A DNA stretch of 64,000 nt from Eudorina sp. 2006-703-Eu-15 (Eukaryota > Chlorophyta > Chlorophyceae > Chlamydomonadales > Volvocaceae): assembly GCA_003117195.1 (NCBI GenBank), contig BDSI01000025.1, positions 948,898 through 1,012,897 on the forward strand, given 5' to 3'. The notes below the pieces were generated by a model. The model was not told where the DNA came from, made no database searches, and saw only the letters and a program-made list of their open reading frames with translations. How positions within the stretch are numbered: the stretch's first letter is position 1; each line of letters begins with the position of its first letter. Positions 33,704 to 45,275 of the stretch are shown one piece after another. Made by a program: the position numbers and the translations under genes.

Positions 33704-35697
33704 CTAGGCCACCGGCTGCTGCTGTCCGAGGAGGTGGGCCGGTGGCGCACGCTTGGCGGCCTCGTTGTACTTGGAAGACGAGTACTTCTTGTATACGGCG
33801 GTCAGGCTGCCGGTCGGGGCCTTCTGCATGAGCTCCGCTAGGGAAGTGGCCACAGGCAACACCTGCTCCAGGGTGTAACCGCAGTGCTTCTCAAGGGCGC
33901 GGGGGTAGGTGTCGGCCTTGTCGTAGGAGCACATGGCAAGGTGAAGGGCCGCCACGGCGATGATGGAGTAGTTGTGCTTGAGCATGCCCGCGTCCACCTG
34001 CGCCAGCTCAATCAGGTAGCTGGACAGCATGGTCACGTCCTTGTCGAAGTGCATGCTGGCAGCCTTCAGGTCGCGCGCTAGGAAGTTGTACGTGGTCGGC
34101 AGGGTGAGTTGGAACTTGAGCGTGTTAAGCATGACCTTCTCCATGCCGAGGATCTGCTCTTTGGTGTACGCGCGGTCGGAGATGTAGACGAAGTCACGGA
34201 CCTCGGGTGCCCAGATCTCTTCGTACTTGGAGGCGATAAGCATAGACGTGACACCGACCTACGACAGGTCAGCCGTGCCGTACGCGAAAGGTTATCAACA
34301 AAGATACCCGTGACTGGAATGATCGTGCGGGGGCAGAGTATGAACATGGTCAGGGCCTGCTGCAACCACGAAGAGAATGGTCTAGGTGATGCGTTGATAC
34401 AGTCACGACGTAACAGCTGACTGGCACAACAGATGGAGTCACGAATCCAGGTTCCTTACCAGCTGGAGATTCTTGCGCGTGACCTGCTTCTCGTTCAGGA
34501 AGCGGTCGATCAGGTTGACGGTGAGAAATAGCGTCTCGGGCATCAGCTGCGGGGTCACAGGAAAGTAAGTCAATAATGATGTATCGATCCCATGGGATGA
34601 TCGGTGACTATCCAACGCGGACGGGCCTCATAAGCAGGCGCCTTCCGCACCCTGAGTGTGGTTTTAGGGGTAACCTAAGCGCCGAGGCAACCCAAACGCA
34701 ATGAGGCGCATAGCGGGGCGACGCTGACATGGCATTCGTCACGCGATGTTAGCATGGCTGGAGCGTGGGTGCAACCCTCAACCTTGCACAGCAGACGGTA
34801 GGAGCACCTCCAACAACCTACTCACCTTGAACTTCAGGTGCACCTCCACAAGCCAGTCGATGAGGATAGCGCGCATCTTGTCGTTGATATCCGCCTGTGT
34901 TGTACAACCAACATGGGTAAAGTTAGCGATGATCGCTTCAATCAGTACTGTGAACGTAATCATGTGTTCACCTGCTTGGTCATGTAGTCGGACGGAACCT
35001 TGTATTTGGGCTCAACGCGCTTGTAAAAGTTGTAGATGTCGTTGACGTAATCGGCGGCCATCAGCGGATTGAGCTTGTCCCCGCTGTCAATGTCTGGCAG
35101 CGGAGAGGGAGGCGGAGCCCGAACGCTCTGGCTGCCGACGAAGGCCTCGCTGCGCTGCGCAAGAAGAGCGCTCATGCTCGGCCCCTGCACCCGTTGAGCC
35201 TGAGCAGCCTGGGCACGAGTGCGCGGCACAAGTTGGGCCGGCCGCAGCGTCGCGCCTGCTGGCAGGGGAGCGTCCTTGACAACGGCGCCATCCGCCCTCC
35301 TTGCGGCTGCCCGTGTCTTGACGCCAACCTCAACTGCCGGAGCTTGAGCTGTAGCCTGCAAGAACAGCATGAAAAAATTGTCATATTGCATTTTAGTGAT
35401 TTCAATTTAAATAAAGGCACCCACCTTCTCCTTGCCCAGGGCCGGCTTTCCAGCAGCGGCCGCAGGTTGCTGGTTCGACAGGTCGCCCAAAGCACTACGG
35501 AGCGGGGGGTGGCTGTCAGCAAAGGTTGCAGGCTTTGGGCCCAACCAATGAATTGTCATCTAAGAAACACACCGGCGTTTATTCTGAGCCTGAAGAGCAA
35601 TGCCGGCCTTGGCACCAGCGGCGGCCTTCCCGGCCATGGCGTTCGGAAGAACACCGTTCTCTGCCTCGACGACGTTGTTAGCTGCCCGCATGGCCAT
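33704..35697 (-). CDS. CYCB1: B-type mitotic cyclin
   Basis: Six minus-strand exons, 35697-35573, 35494-35425, 35355-34972, 34894-34826, 34546-34460 and 34258-33704, join in frame to 429 residues. Cyclin B activates CDK1 or CDKB for entry into mitosis. A textbook destruction box, RRALGDLSN (R-x2-L-x4-N), lies at residues 41-49, split by the first intron, and predicts APC/C-dependent turnover. The N-terminal cyclin box holds MRAILIDWLVEVHLKFKLMP at about 200-219, followed by TLFLTVNLIDRFL and GVTSMLIASKYEEIWAPEV, with the conserved Arg and Lys/Glu of CDK binding. The C-terminal box follows (TLPTTYNFLARDLKA, YLIELAQVDAGMLKHNYSII). Length and order are normal for plant and algal CYCB. The start at 35697 is the first ATG of the frame; a second ATG follows two codons later. 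Confidence 0.93.
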
Positions 35698-38600
35698 TTT
35701 TTATGTTATAGATATATGAAAAGGTCAGTAAAGGTCGGCCTTGCAGAAGGCTATCAGCCGCGTACGCGCGAGAGTTGGGGGAGGTGCTCAAGGCAGCTGC
35801 TACGCTAAGGTCATACGCATGCAAGAGTCAAGTTCTATAAGTAATTGGAATAGATAAAGCTTCACTACTGTAAAAGGACGCGTTGTGCTTATATGAGCAG
35901 AATTTAAGAACAAGAATACGGCACTGGATCCATTCTCTTTGGCCGCTCCCCCTGCGTCGTTTGTGCATGGACGACAGTTCAATTATTCCTATTCGCTGCT
36001 ACAGTATGTCGCTCTGGCTTTTTGCAAGTCTGAGCACTGGAATCTGGGCCATTTGCGACACTGATACAGGCTACTCGCCGAAAACGTCGTTTGTCCTCAC
36101 CTTCGAATTATCCAAGCTATTTACCATGCCACGATTAATAATTCGTGCCTGCATAATTCACACTGTCTTGATATATGAGCTCCTTGGTCCGTTAACAATG
36201 GGCATCACTGGCCAGTTACATGATCACACTGAACAGCTGTATGCAATTGTGGGTCGCACGTAAATGCTTTACAGCATTGAATGTGAATGTGAGGCTGAGC
36301 GGGCGTTTATTATCAGGGGTGCATACTGTGACAAAGAATTGTAGTCCTCCACCAACGGCTCTCCTTAAAACAACAATGTAAAACCGCAGCTGGTGCAATG
36401 TCGGGAGCGAGAGTAGTATGGGGGTTGGATCGGCGGGACCCGGACGCCTTGACGGTAACCCGGAGGGATACGTCACAGGGCGCTTCATACATCGCCGGAA
36501 TGACCCGCACCTACGGGCAGGAATTGAAAAACGCTTCACACACACACACCCTTCTGGAAGCTAAGGGCACTAGTGTCAGGGCGGAAGCGCTGGCGTACCG
36601 TGCACCCTTCTGCACGCGACGCTTCGTGTGCATGGCAAACAACTATCCTTGTACCGGGGTTCCGAAATCGCTGTTGGCAGGGCACCCGACGGGGGGAGGG
36701 TTTGGGGCACTACCCCTGCTCATGCGCGGGCCAGATGGGCACGATGGGCAATCCGCTTGGTCCTTGGGCCCCAGGTGCGGGGCAGACGCCCGCTGGCGGC
36801 GCATTCTGCTTGAGTTCCTGCTCGGAGCTGTACCCGGCTTCGAGCACATCATTGCCTTGACGGCGACTCAGGGGAACCCTGGATGAATTGTCCCGGGTTG
36901 CCGGAGGGGTTGAATCGGATAGCAAGGGCGCTGAGCGCCCTCCCGCCGGTGACAGATTTCGGTGCGGAACCCCTAACCCCAGTGGGTTTGGTGCTGGAAT
37001 GCACCGCTGTGAGGCAATCCAATGCTGCCACACAAGAGCTGCAAGAAGGCGAACGGCCCGGGCCGGAAGGTAGGCACGTTGCCCTTGCCAGGTGCCTGTC
37101 GTTGAGGACCGTTGGCTACGCGGTTCATGCGATGTCCCGGCTCCGAGACACGACTGACGGGTGGGAGAGGAATGCGGACGCGACCCCGAGCCCCCCCCCC
37201 CCCGACAGCCCGCACCCAGCGGCAGCGCCGCCGGGGCTGGGCCGCCTTTGTAGGGGAATGCTTGGGGGTAGGAGCCGACGGGTGGCAAGATTGGCACCGG
37301 TGGCGTGAATGCGAGGCGGCCCTGGAGGCGCTTCGTCAGGACATCCCAGCTGGGTGGTGGGGGGCCGCCGAGGGGGCCGTAGTGCCCACCGAGGCGACCC
37401 CCCCGGGGAGGCAGGAAGTTCCAGATACACATGGGGTGGAGGCTGCAAAATGGCCTTACATTGCCACTCCACGAGTATACCGTACGGTATGGTACGGCGC
37501 TGCAATTGCACGGGGTCGGGAAGGTGAGACGTGTGGCGCACACGCGATTTGTCTGTGAAGCGCTCGGGGTTGCGGGTACCGCACCCCAAGTGACGAGGTT
37601 GGCGACTGAAAACATGCAGCGGATGTGGACCGCCAACGCCGCCAGCATCAGCCGTCCCGCAAGATAGACCGGCGCACCACACACCCACCCGCCTCCCCCC
37701 AGTTACGCGCGTACTGCACCTGGAAGAAGTGCTAGCCGTCGGCAGGCGCGGTGGTTCGGGGACTGCAAGCAATGTGCAAGGTTCGCGCAGCGTGTCTCCC
37801 GAGGACTCCACACCACGACGACGGTAACCAGATGGCCGCCATCTACACCGAACCCGCGCGGATCGGCAGTACGATCCCCTTTTCGGGGTCCGCTGCAGCG
37901 TTCATTCGTTCATTCATTCATTCAGTACAGCGGATCACCTTCTCACCAAACCTTGCACGTTGGGGGCAGGCGCTGTAGTAAGGCGCCCACCGGTCAGGTG
38001 CACCATCGAACACAGCCAACCTCATCCCCGGGCCAGCGCCGTTTCTACCGAGACATTCCGATTCAGGGACCGGCTATCGGAAGCGTACAGCCCTGCCGGA
38101 GTTCAATGTTAACACGAATGATGTTACAGTGAAAACCCTGCCGATGCCAAGGTGCGTTTGCCCCCATTGGCGGACGCACCTGTCTCCGCGGGGGAGGCAA
38201 GCAGTCTCCCAAACACGGCATCAGTCAGGCCACCGCCGTGACGTGACCCCAGGTCCGCACCGCGACACCACGGGAGCTCGCCCCCTCGGGTGCGGCCCCG
38301 CCCCCGGGAGACCCGCCTCTGCCGCGGCGCCGCGCCACTGCGTGCGTGGCTAACCCCCTGTGCGGACACCCTGTAACGAACCCGCAGCGCCCGTAACCGC
38401 ACACCACTGCCCCCTCCCCCCGAATGCACCTGTGGGTTCCTAATACATCCCCCATACAGCCACACACTCCTGTTCTGCCTGCCTAAGAAACACATACAGT
38501 CCTGGGTCGGGCAATGGGAATTCTCTATACGCATACGGGCAACATTTGGGCGCTACTCGGCCGCTCGCATGTTTCTGCCTGCCTCAGAACACACACCGTC

Positions 38601-39639
38601 CTGCGCTGTCCACCGATCAACACTCCCCCCACCTCCCACCTCCTTACACACACACACACACACACACCCGGTCCTAGTGCCCAGGGAACAGCTCAACAGC
38701 ACTTAAATCACAATGAGCGAGCACTGCCGAGGGGCGGTGAGTCACCCGTCCGTACAGGCCATCCGCGGGCATCTCCGCCGCAGCATGCACTCCGGTTCGT
38801 TTCTGGATTCCTTTTCTCTTTTCTCTTTTCAATTCAACCCCGTCTTGCTGTACGGACTCGCACGGTCCCGGTCCCGATCCCGGTCCCGGTCATCGCCGCC
38901 TTGCGGCCATTGCATGCCCCGCCGCTCAAGTCCGTATCTGCCACGCTCCCGTCGGCGAAGACGACGACTCCGCATCCTGACCGGCGCACACACGCTGCTG
39001 CGGCGGAGTCCGGCAACCGATGCGGGGCGCCCTCGCTGGCCGCCGCAGGCGGGGCTCGGATCGGCTGCGCGGCTGCGCCGCAGGCTGCATGCAGCGTCCA
39101 GCTAAGGCTGCGTCGCCATGGCGACGGCGGCGACGGTCGCGGCGGTGGCCGGGACGCGCCCCGGGTCCAGGCTGAGGAGTACCTGCGCGCCCGCACGAAT
39201 ACGGAAAGGAAGGCAGGAAGGCAGGAAGGAAGAAACGCGCCGCGGTCCTCGTCAACGGCAGCACAACCACAACCACAACCCGCCCGCGAGAACCGCTGCT
39301 GGGCCCTCACTCCGCCCGCGGGCGGCAACAGCCGACCGCGGCTGCGTCCGTGGGGCGGTTTGATTCGAGGGGCCCATGATGGTGCCATCCCGGAAGTCTG
39401 GCACCCTCAGCGGCCCCTCGAATGAGCACCCGTCACCCGTCCCTGAGCTTTGGCCACATGCAGGATCCTTCCAACTATCTCATTACGAAGCAGCAGCGAG
39501 CCGAGGACCCCGGGGGTCCACGCGCGCGCGCGCGCCCTTGTGGCGACGGCGGCTCGCCCGCACGGATCAGCGGCCCATCGGCCATCGCCGCGCAACCGGG
39601 GCTGCTCACCAAAATTTCCGCGCGAGCTGGACCACCCAC
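35698..39639. other. gene-poor region upstream of cyclin B
   Basis: This stretch of about 3.9 kb includes the cyclin B promoter, and its far end may hold the last exon(s) of the ZNHIT3-like gene. The part at 35800-36330 is AT-richer. Around 37880-37925 there is a GGGGTCCGCTG...(CATT)n dispersed-repeat copy. At 38470-38690 there are three variants of a CA-rich stretch followed by a CGTCCTG- or CAGTCCTGGG-like end. At 38865-38895 there is a (GGTCCC)n run. Long minus-strand frames at 36710-37684 show no family pattern. Confidence 0.45.
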
Positions 39640-40725
39640 CTGCGACACGAAGCCCTGGAAGCTGGGCATCTCGATCTGGGCAGCCAGCGCCTGCACCGCC
39701 AGGAGTGCGCGGCAGCACACGTACGGTACGGTTGGGGCTTGAGGGGCGGCGCAGGGTAGTTCCTGACCGCAGCCTTCTCGTTACACAACACCCAGCCTGG
39801 GCGGTTCTGGGCGGGTTTCTCATTAAACACACATAAACAGACAGTCCCGGGTTTCTCATTGAACACACATAAACAGACAGTCCTGAGTTTCTCATTAAAC
39901 ACACATAAACACACAGTCCTGGGTTTCTCATTAAACACACATACACACACAGTCCTGGGTTTCTCATTGAACACCACCGCACAAACAGGTACGGTATCTC
40001 GCAGCTAAGGCTGGAGGCCCGAAGCATGGCAGCCGCATGACGTCTGGACCTCAGCGCCCGGCCGCTGAGGGCCACCCAACTGGTCCCTGCCGCTCCGCGA
40101 CCCATGGGTCGCGACCCAGTCACTCACCCGCTCTCGGTCCGGCGCGGCATCTATCTTCGCGAGGACCGCCTGCAAGTGCGGGTCCGCCAGCATGGCTCGG
40201 AGCTCCCCGTTGTCCGCTGATGGGGGCGCAGCGAGAGTGCGGGCCGCGGGGGAGGGGGGTTACCCGCACAGGGGGGCACCGGCGGACACACACACCGCGA
40301 TCCTCAGCGGGGGTGGCCGGAGAGACAGCAGCAAAGAATCGATGACTCCTTGGGCTCATTGCAATCTAATCTGTTCAAAAGCGCCGCACCCACACGTCCA
40401 TCCCATTTGCCCACATGCTGTGGGCTGCGCTTTGGGTTCCGATGGATGCTGATCATGCGCCACGGCAAGCCTCCTGCCCTCGATGTGTTAGTGCAGTGGC
40501 CCCAAGGGAAGCCCCTCCGCGCGCTCGACCCCCGCATCATGCAGTGGCCCCAAGGGAAGCCCCTCCGGGCGCGCGACCCCCGCATACCCAGGGCTTGATA
40601 CTGAGACCGCCTCAGTTTGTAGTCGTGCTCATCCTCCACCGCTGCGCTGCTCGCCTGGGCATGGTCGGGAGCGGGCGCTCCTGGCCCGGCAGCGGCAACA
40701 GCCCTTGCGCTGTCGCTAGGAGTGC
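39640..40725 (-). CDS. ZNHIT3-like protein, C-terminal exons (5' and 3' ends not resolved)
   Basis: Three minus-strand exons join in frame: 40725-40588, 40216-40128 and 39690-39640. They encode DEHDYKLRRSQ|YQALADNGELRAMLADPHLQ, then AVLAKIDAAPDRER, then ALAAQIEMPSFQGFVSQ. This is the C-terminal helical module of ZNHIT3 proteins, which help assemble box C/D snoRNPs with NUFIP. The exon ends in a donor at 39639, so a short final exon is missing from my model. The first exon accepted here (GTPSDSARAV...) needs one base from an upstream exon. The HIT zinc finger that normally forms the N terminus was not found between 40726 and 41354 in any minus frame. The gene may use a distant small exon or lack the finger. 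Confidence 0.55.
39812..39975. repeat. 36-bp tandem repeat in a ZNHIT3-like intron
   Basis: Four full copies and one partial copy of a 36-bp unit containing TTTCTCATTAAACACACATA and ending CAGTCCTGG follow each other. The CA-rich part plus CAGTCCTGG end recurs at other places (38480, 38600, 47010). Confidence 0.93.
40490..40588. repeat. direct duplication of about 48 bp
   Basis: Two nearly identical copies of a segment starting CAGTGGCCCCAAGGGAAGCC, followed by CCTCCG and a CGACCCCCGCAT end, lie next to each other. They adjoin the donor side of the ZNHIT3-like exon at 40588. Confidence 0.85.
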
Positions 40726-41093
40726 CTGCACCGGCGATGTGGGGACGGCACCGCCAAGCAGAGGTAAAGATGTCAGATGCAAGGGAGGTGGCGTGCATGT
40801 GCCGTAATGACCCCGTGCAGGGGCCTTATTGACCACGTGCAGCAACTCCAGAACGGTACGGACAGGTGTGTCGTGCGATACGTGCCGTACGATAACCCTG
40901 ACGACCCAATTCGAAAACGCAAGCCCAGGCGTCCACGCGCACGGAGTTTACGTTTCTTGTGTGCGTTTTAGACACCGTGCGCGTCGTGCACGGAGTTGCA
41001 CCAGTGGTAGACTCACAGGCCCGTGCAGGGGGCCAACCCCCTGTTGCCACACGCACCACACCGACCTGTGTCCTCTGCCCGGTAAACCCTCAC

Positions 41094-41354
41094 TTGAAGT
41101 TTCTGAATGACTCCACTCTGAGGGTCCCGCTTGATTGCGCGAATAATTATCTTTGGGTTGGGGAACCTCGCCGCCAGCTGGGGTTCAGGCAGCGGTGCCA
41201 GCTGGACTCCAGGCTCTGTGCACAGGCATGTATCCTCGCCCTCTCCTTTATACACAGCTGTCAACCGCTGGCCGACTCGCAAGCTCGCGAGAACCTCTGA
41301 GGGTGCAGTAACTAATTGCGCGACATCAATATCCAAGTCTAATTTTTCAGACAT
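41094..41354 (-). CDS. first coding exon of an unidentified protein
   Basis: An ATG at 41354 opens MSEKLDLDIDVAQLVTAPSE, then VLASLRVGQRLTAVYKGEGE, and ends with PNPKIIIRAIKRDPQSGVIQ and KLQ at a CAA|GTGAGG donor near 41093. Composition and hydrophobic pattern are protein-like, and the sequence upstream is AT-rich like a promoter. I do not recognise the family. The exon lies about 370 bp upstream of the ZNHIT3-like exons on the same strand and could be their first exon. However, the phases disagree (phase 0 here, phase 1 required there) unless an additional small exon lies between. A second possible donor (CT|GTGAGT near 41014) does not fix the phase either. Confidence 0.45.
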
Positions 41355-42135
41355 CTAAACGGAATATCAAAAATTAAGGCTACAGACTGTGGTAATCCTT
41401 CATTCAGGAGTTGGGAAGATATTATATATTTTCCGACACCGTGAGGACCGTGTAGAGTTCCGTCGAATTGCGTTGCAACCAGTTAGTTCAAAGCAGAATC
41501 AAGCGTTTTGGTTCATACATTCCGCCACACTTTCGCATCAACAAGTTTTGCAACGAGAAACCGCTACTATAAGCTCCGAAGCATGCACGGCAGCGACGAT
41601 CTTGGCACAATTTTCCTGGCATGTCGTCACGGAGTTCCTTGCCATGACGTTCGTCTGCCTAGAGGTATGTGCCTAGTGCATCTGAGATACGATCAGCCTT
41701 GAATCACTTTGGTGAAGGTGATTTGCGCGAGAAGCACTGAACATCTTTCGCCAGACGGTTACGTCAAGGTACGCCTACGTCATCGAATTCAAAATTTAGC
41801 TGGGTTTGAAACGTTGGGGGCCACTTCGTGCCGGTACTGAGGGCAGGATGGTACGGGCGCAGCAAGCGAGATTAGGCGCAAATCGGTCACGGCTGTATAG
41901 ACTGCTGGAACAAGAAAATGGGATTTCCATGAAGCATTTCATTTCAAGGCCGATGCCTGTGGCCGGTCGCCCCTGCCGTGCACGCCGTTGTCCGGGATCT
42001 GCTCGTCCTGTCACAAACGCATCCGTGCGTCCCTCGTGTGCGCTGAACCAGCGCAACCTCGGAGCCCTGGTCGGCATGGGGTTTGGTTGGATTGACATGT
42101 GTAAAGTCACCTCACACAAAGTCACCTCACCTCAT
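41355..42135. other. divergent promoter region upstream of the rhodanese gene
   Basis: It is AT-richer (41360-41800) than its surroundings. I see no gene. A direct repeat of CACAAAGTCACCTCA-like sequence lies at 42104-42130 just before the chosen rhodanese start. Confidence 0.45.
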
Positions 42136-45000
42136 ATGTCCCGTGCTTTGCAGGCCCCCCAGAGAACGGTCACTGTGGCGATGTCCAAGAGCACCCCGGC
42201 GTCGGCGCCGCGCAGCGCGCGACGCGTCGCACCCGTCCCGGGGGCTGCGGCCGCGCGGCCGTGCGGCCGCAGGCCAGCCGCTTTCAGCCCCGCCCTGCCT
42301 GCACGCTCTGTGCGAGTGCTGGCGCAGCAACAGCAGCAGCAAGTTGCCGATGGGATTGAGCAGCGCTGGGACGCTCAGGTCACGGAGGGCAAGGTAGGCT
42401 CCCCCCGGGTCTGTTCGAGATCGCGCGCCACGTCTGCCTGTTGGGGTCTGGGGCCGGGGCCACTTCCCTGCATGTCGACTTGTCGAGGCAGGGAGCTGTT
42501 TGGTGTCCCAGTTATCGCGGGGACCCCTCCATGGCACCAGCCATGCGACCTTCCCCACGAACTTTGTGTAGGACGATGTACAAATCAGCTATTCTCCTTA
42601 CCAAACCGCCTCAACTAACTTGCCCTCCGTAAACGATAATACATCATGGCGGAGAGCAGTTCCGTTTATCTCTGTAACCGTTACAAGGTGAACCCATAGT
42701 TCTCAAGCGGTGCCCGGTAGAAGCACAGGGGCGCCGCACGGCAGTGTACGGTGTCGTGCACGGTCGTGAAGTGCTCTGCCCCCACACGATGCACCCCGCG
42801 GCCCCAACGCAGGTCCGCAACCTGTCGGGTGCGGACATCCGGCAGTACCTGAAGGACGGCTGGGTGCTGCTGGACGCGCGGCCGCCGAGCGAGGTCCGCA
42901 AGGCGCGGATCGAAGGCGCCGTGGAGGTGCGGCCACACGGCGAAGGCCCAGGGCGGGGGTTCTGCGCGGGGACCGGTCGGCCCGTGACTTGATCCGGGCC
43001 GCTGACAAAGGAGGGAGGGAGGGAGGGAGGGCGGAGCAAGGAAGGTAGACCCCGCTGGGTAGCATGCTGACACTGACATGACACTGACCGCGGGGTTGAT
43101 CCCGGGGAAGCAACTGGCGCGGTGGGGCTTGAGGATCCTGGGGACACCTGCGCGGTGCGTCGCCGTCTGGGACGCGATCAGGCCACCCGATCGGCCCGCC
43201 GCGCGCGTTCGCAACCCCCGGGTGGCCAGGGGAGATCCGCGCTGCTTGCAGGATCTCTGAGGCGCGTCGGGAGGGCTGTGTGGGAGTCGAGGTCACGAGG
43301 TGGAGTGCACCGGGGCCCGCAACGGGGCAGACGCTTGACTGCATGGCGGAGGGGGAGGGCGGAGGGGCGGTCGCTATCCCGAGCACCCAGCGCAGGGGGG
43401 CCGCAGAGGCGCCTCTCAAGTCTCATGGCCGCCTTGGGAGACGGGGACGCAGTGCAGCAGGGCAACGCGGGGAACGACCCGCTGGCCCTGGCGCAGGCCG
43501 GGGCGTCCCCTTACCGTGCAGCACACACGCGGCAGTCCCCCTGTCCCCGAGTTCCCGCTCGAGGTCCGGCAGGCACCTCCCTGGGCGCCCTTCCTCCCGC
43601 ACAAGTCCAGGACCTCAGCCGCCCACCCACCCCGCGACTGCCCACCCACCCCGCGACTGCCCACCCACCCCGCGACTGCCCACCCACCCCGCGGCTACCC
43701 GTTCACCCCGCGGCTGCCCACCCACCCCCCGGCTTCCTTCCCAGGTGCCCCTGTTCCTGGAGGATGAGTCGGTGAGCCTGTCCTCGATCATCAAGCGGCT
43801 GTCGGCGTTCGGGATGGGCGGCTGGTGGCTGGGCGGCACCCACATGGTGCCCAACCCAAAGTTCCTGGAGGAGGTCCAGGTGCGTCACGTGCCGGGATCC
43901 CCCGGCGTTGCGTTTAGGCCATTAGGTCATTTGAATTCAGCAATCCACCCGATCCGTGGGCCCGTGACTCCATGTGGTGAGGAAGTGGACCGGCCCGACC
44001 CGTGGGCCTGGCATGTATTAGTGAGTGCCGTGGCGTGGGGCCCGCGATGGAACGGGGCTGCCGGACGGGCGCTGTGAGGTGCGAAGAGCTGGCGCCCCCG
44101 GGAAGGGGGGTTGTGCATGACCGGGTTGGCCGAGCGCTGCGCGGCTTCGAGGTCGGCCAGGCGGTGGGCAGGGGTACCGTCGTATCGTGGTTGCGCGTCC
44201 CTAAGCACTGACAGTGTCAACTTACACAAGATGCAGGAGTCGCGGCCGCCTTGGGTGTTGACGTGATGGGCCGTGAACGCTAGGAGATCACCACCGGCCC
44301 GTGAAGCAACCGTTGTCAGTAGCCGAGTGGGGGTGGTTGAGATGCCGGCGGGCACTGCGCTTGGGGGAGCGAGTCATGTCCTCGGTTGCTGCGCTTGCGG
44401 GAACGATTCATCAGTCATGTACCCCGCTGCGCACTGCGCCGCCGCGGGTCCGCTCTCCGCAGGCCAAGGTTCCCAAGACTGCTCGTCTGGTGGTGGGCTG
44501 CCAGAAGGGGCTGCGGTCCCTGGCGGCCTGCGAGCAGCTGAGCCTGGCTGGGTACGACACGCTGGCCTGGATCAACGGCGGGTTTGACAGCTGCAAGAAA
44601 GGTAGGGGCGGGTATCGTGGGGAGGGGTTTCTGGATTTCGCTGCCTTTATTGACAAAAAAGGGGGTCGGTATGGCAGTCGAGCGATGCGGACCGGAACCT
44701 GATCTCGCCCGAGTCTGCGGGGACCATGGCTGGGCTGTGTCAAACAAAAGGTGTTTGTGCCGATCGTGCTGCGTTTGAAAACCCGCAGGCGAGGTGCCGA
44801 CAGTTGGAGACGTGGACATTCGGATGGCGGGTATCGGAGGCCTGAGCGAGGCCATTGGCTGGACGGAGGTGCAACAGGAGCAGAACAAGGGGCTGGGCAG
44901 CGCCGACGGCGCGCTGAAGATTGTTGGCCTGATCCTTGTGGCTGATTTGCTGCTGTTTGCCGCGGAATACATCCAGGCATACATGAAGGGGAGCCCTTGA
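42136..45000 (+). CDS. chloroplast-type rhodanese-domain protein with C-terminal membrane helix
   Basis: Five exons, 42136-42393, 42813-42926, 43745-43879, 44463-44601 and 44789-45000 (TGA), join in frame to 285 residues. The first about 70 residues are rich in Ala, Arg, Ser and Pro, like a transit peptide. The rhodanese fold runs from about 85 to 225: ADIRQYLKDGWVLLDARPPS, EGAVEVPLF, then the active loop RLVVGCQKGLRSL with Cys182 as the predicted sulfur carrier (C-x2-G-x-R), then LAGYDTLAWINGGFD. A hydrophobic segment near 260-275 (IVGLILVADLLLFAAE) would anchor it in a plastid membrane. The layout resembles plant STR proteins with a membrane tail. Sulfur-transfer activity is predicted but the substrate is unknown. 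An alternative start at 42181 would shorten it by 15 residues. The stop lies only 275 bp before the next gene's ATG. Confidence 0.85.
43617..43735. repeat. 19-bp tandem repeat before rhodanese exon 3
   Basis: About six copies of CCACCCACCCCGCGACTGC-like units, the last ones varied, run up to the CCCAG acceptor at 43744. As in the CURT1-like gene, the satellite doubles as pyrimidine tract. Confidence 0.92.
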
Positions 45001-45275
45001 GCGAGAGGGGATCCCTTGAGCCCGCAATGATGCTTGATGTGGGTTGTCCTGCAGGTGTCCGTTTGATTGGTTATGGTTTCACCGTCGCAGACTTTCTTTG
45101 TTTTTTCTCCAATTTCATGTTATGTGTCAATCAAGTGTGTTATTTTTTTGTGCCATCCATTTTTGATGACCGAATATTGACTGTGAGGCTTGGCCTCGGC
45201 TTTACCACGGAAATTTAAGATGCCTTAGGGAACCGCTTGCATCACTTCGGAGTATCTGCTGCAATTCTTAGCAGA
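45001..45275 (+). promoter_or_regulatory. short promoter/5' UTR of the receiver-SPA gene
   Basis: Only 275 bp separate the rhodanese stop from the receiver-SPA ATG. The segment is T-rich (45085-45165) and must contain the 3' end of one gene and the start of the other. No TGTAA signal or TATA box is clear. Overlapping transcripts are possible. Confidence 0.35.

Noticed and set aside
34660..34670. Telomere-type TTTTAGGG
   Set aside because: A single isolated occurrence, not a repeat. No telomere tract was found in the window.
36710..37811. Long minus-strand frames (324 and 228 codons)
   Set aside because: Proline- and arginine-rich, no family pattern, and competing equally long frames on the other strand.
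39407..40123. 238-codon minus frame with a repeated peptide
   Set aside because: The peptide repeat is only the translation of the 36-bp intronic satellite at 39812-39975.
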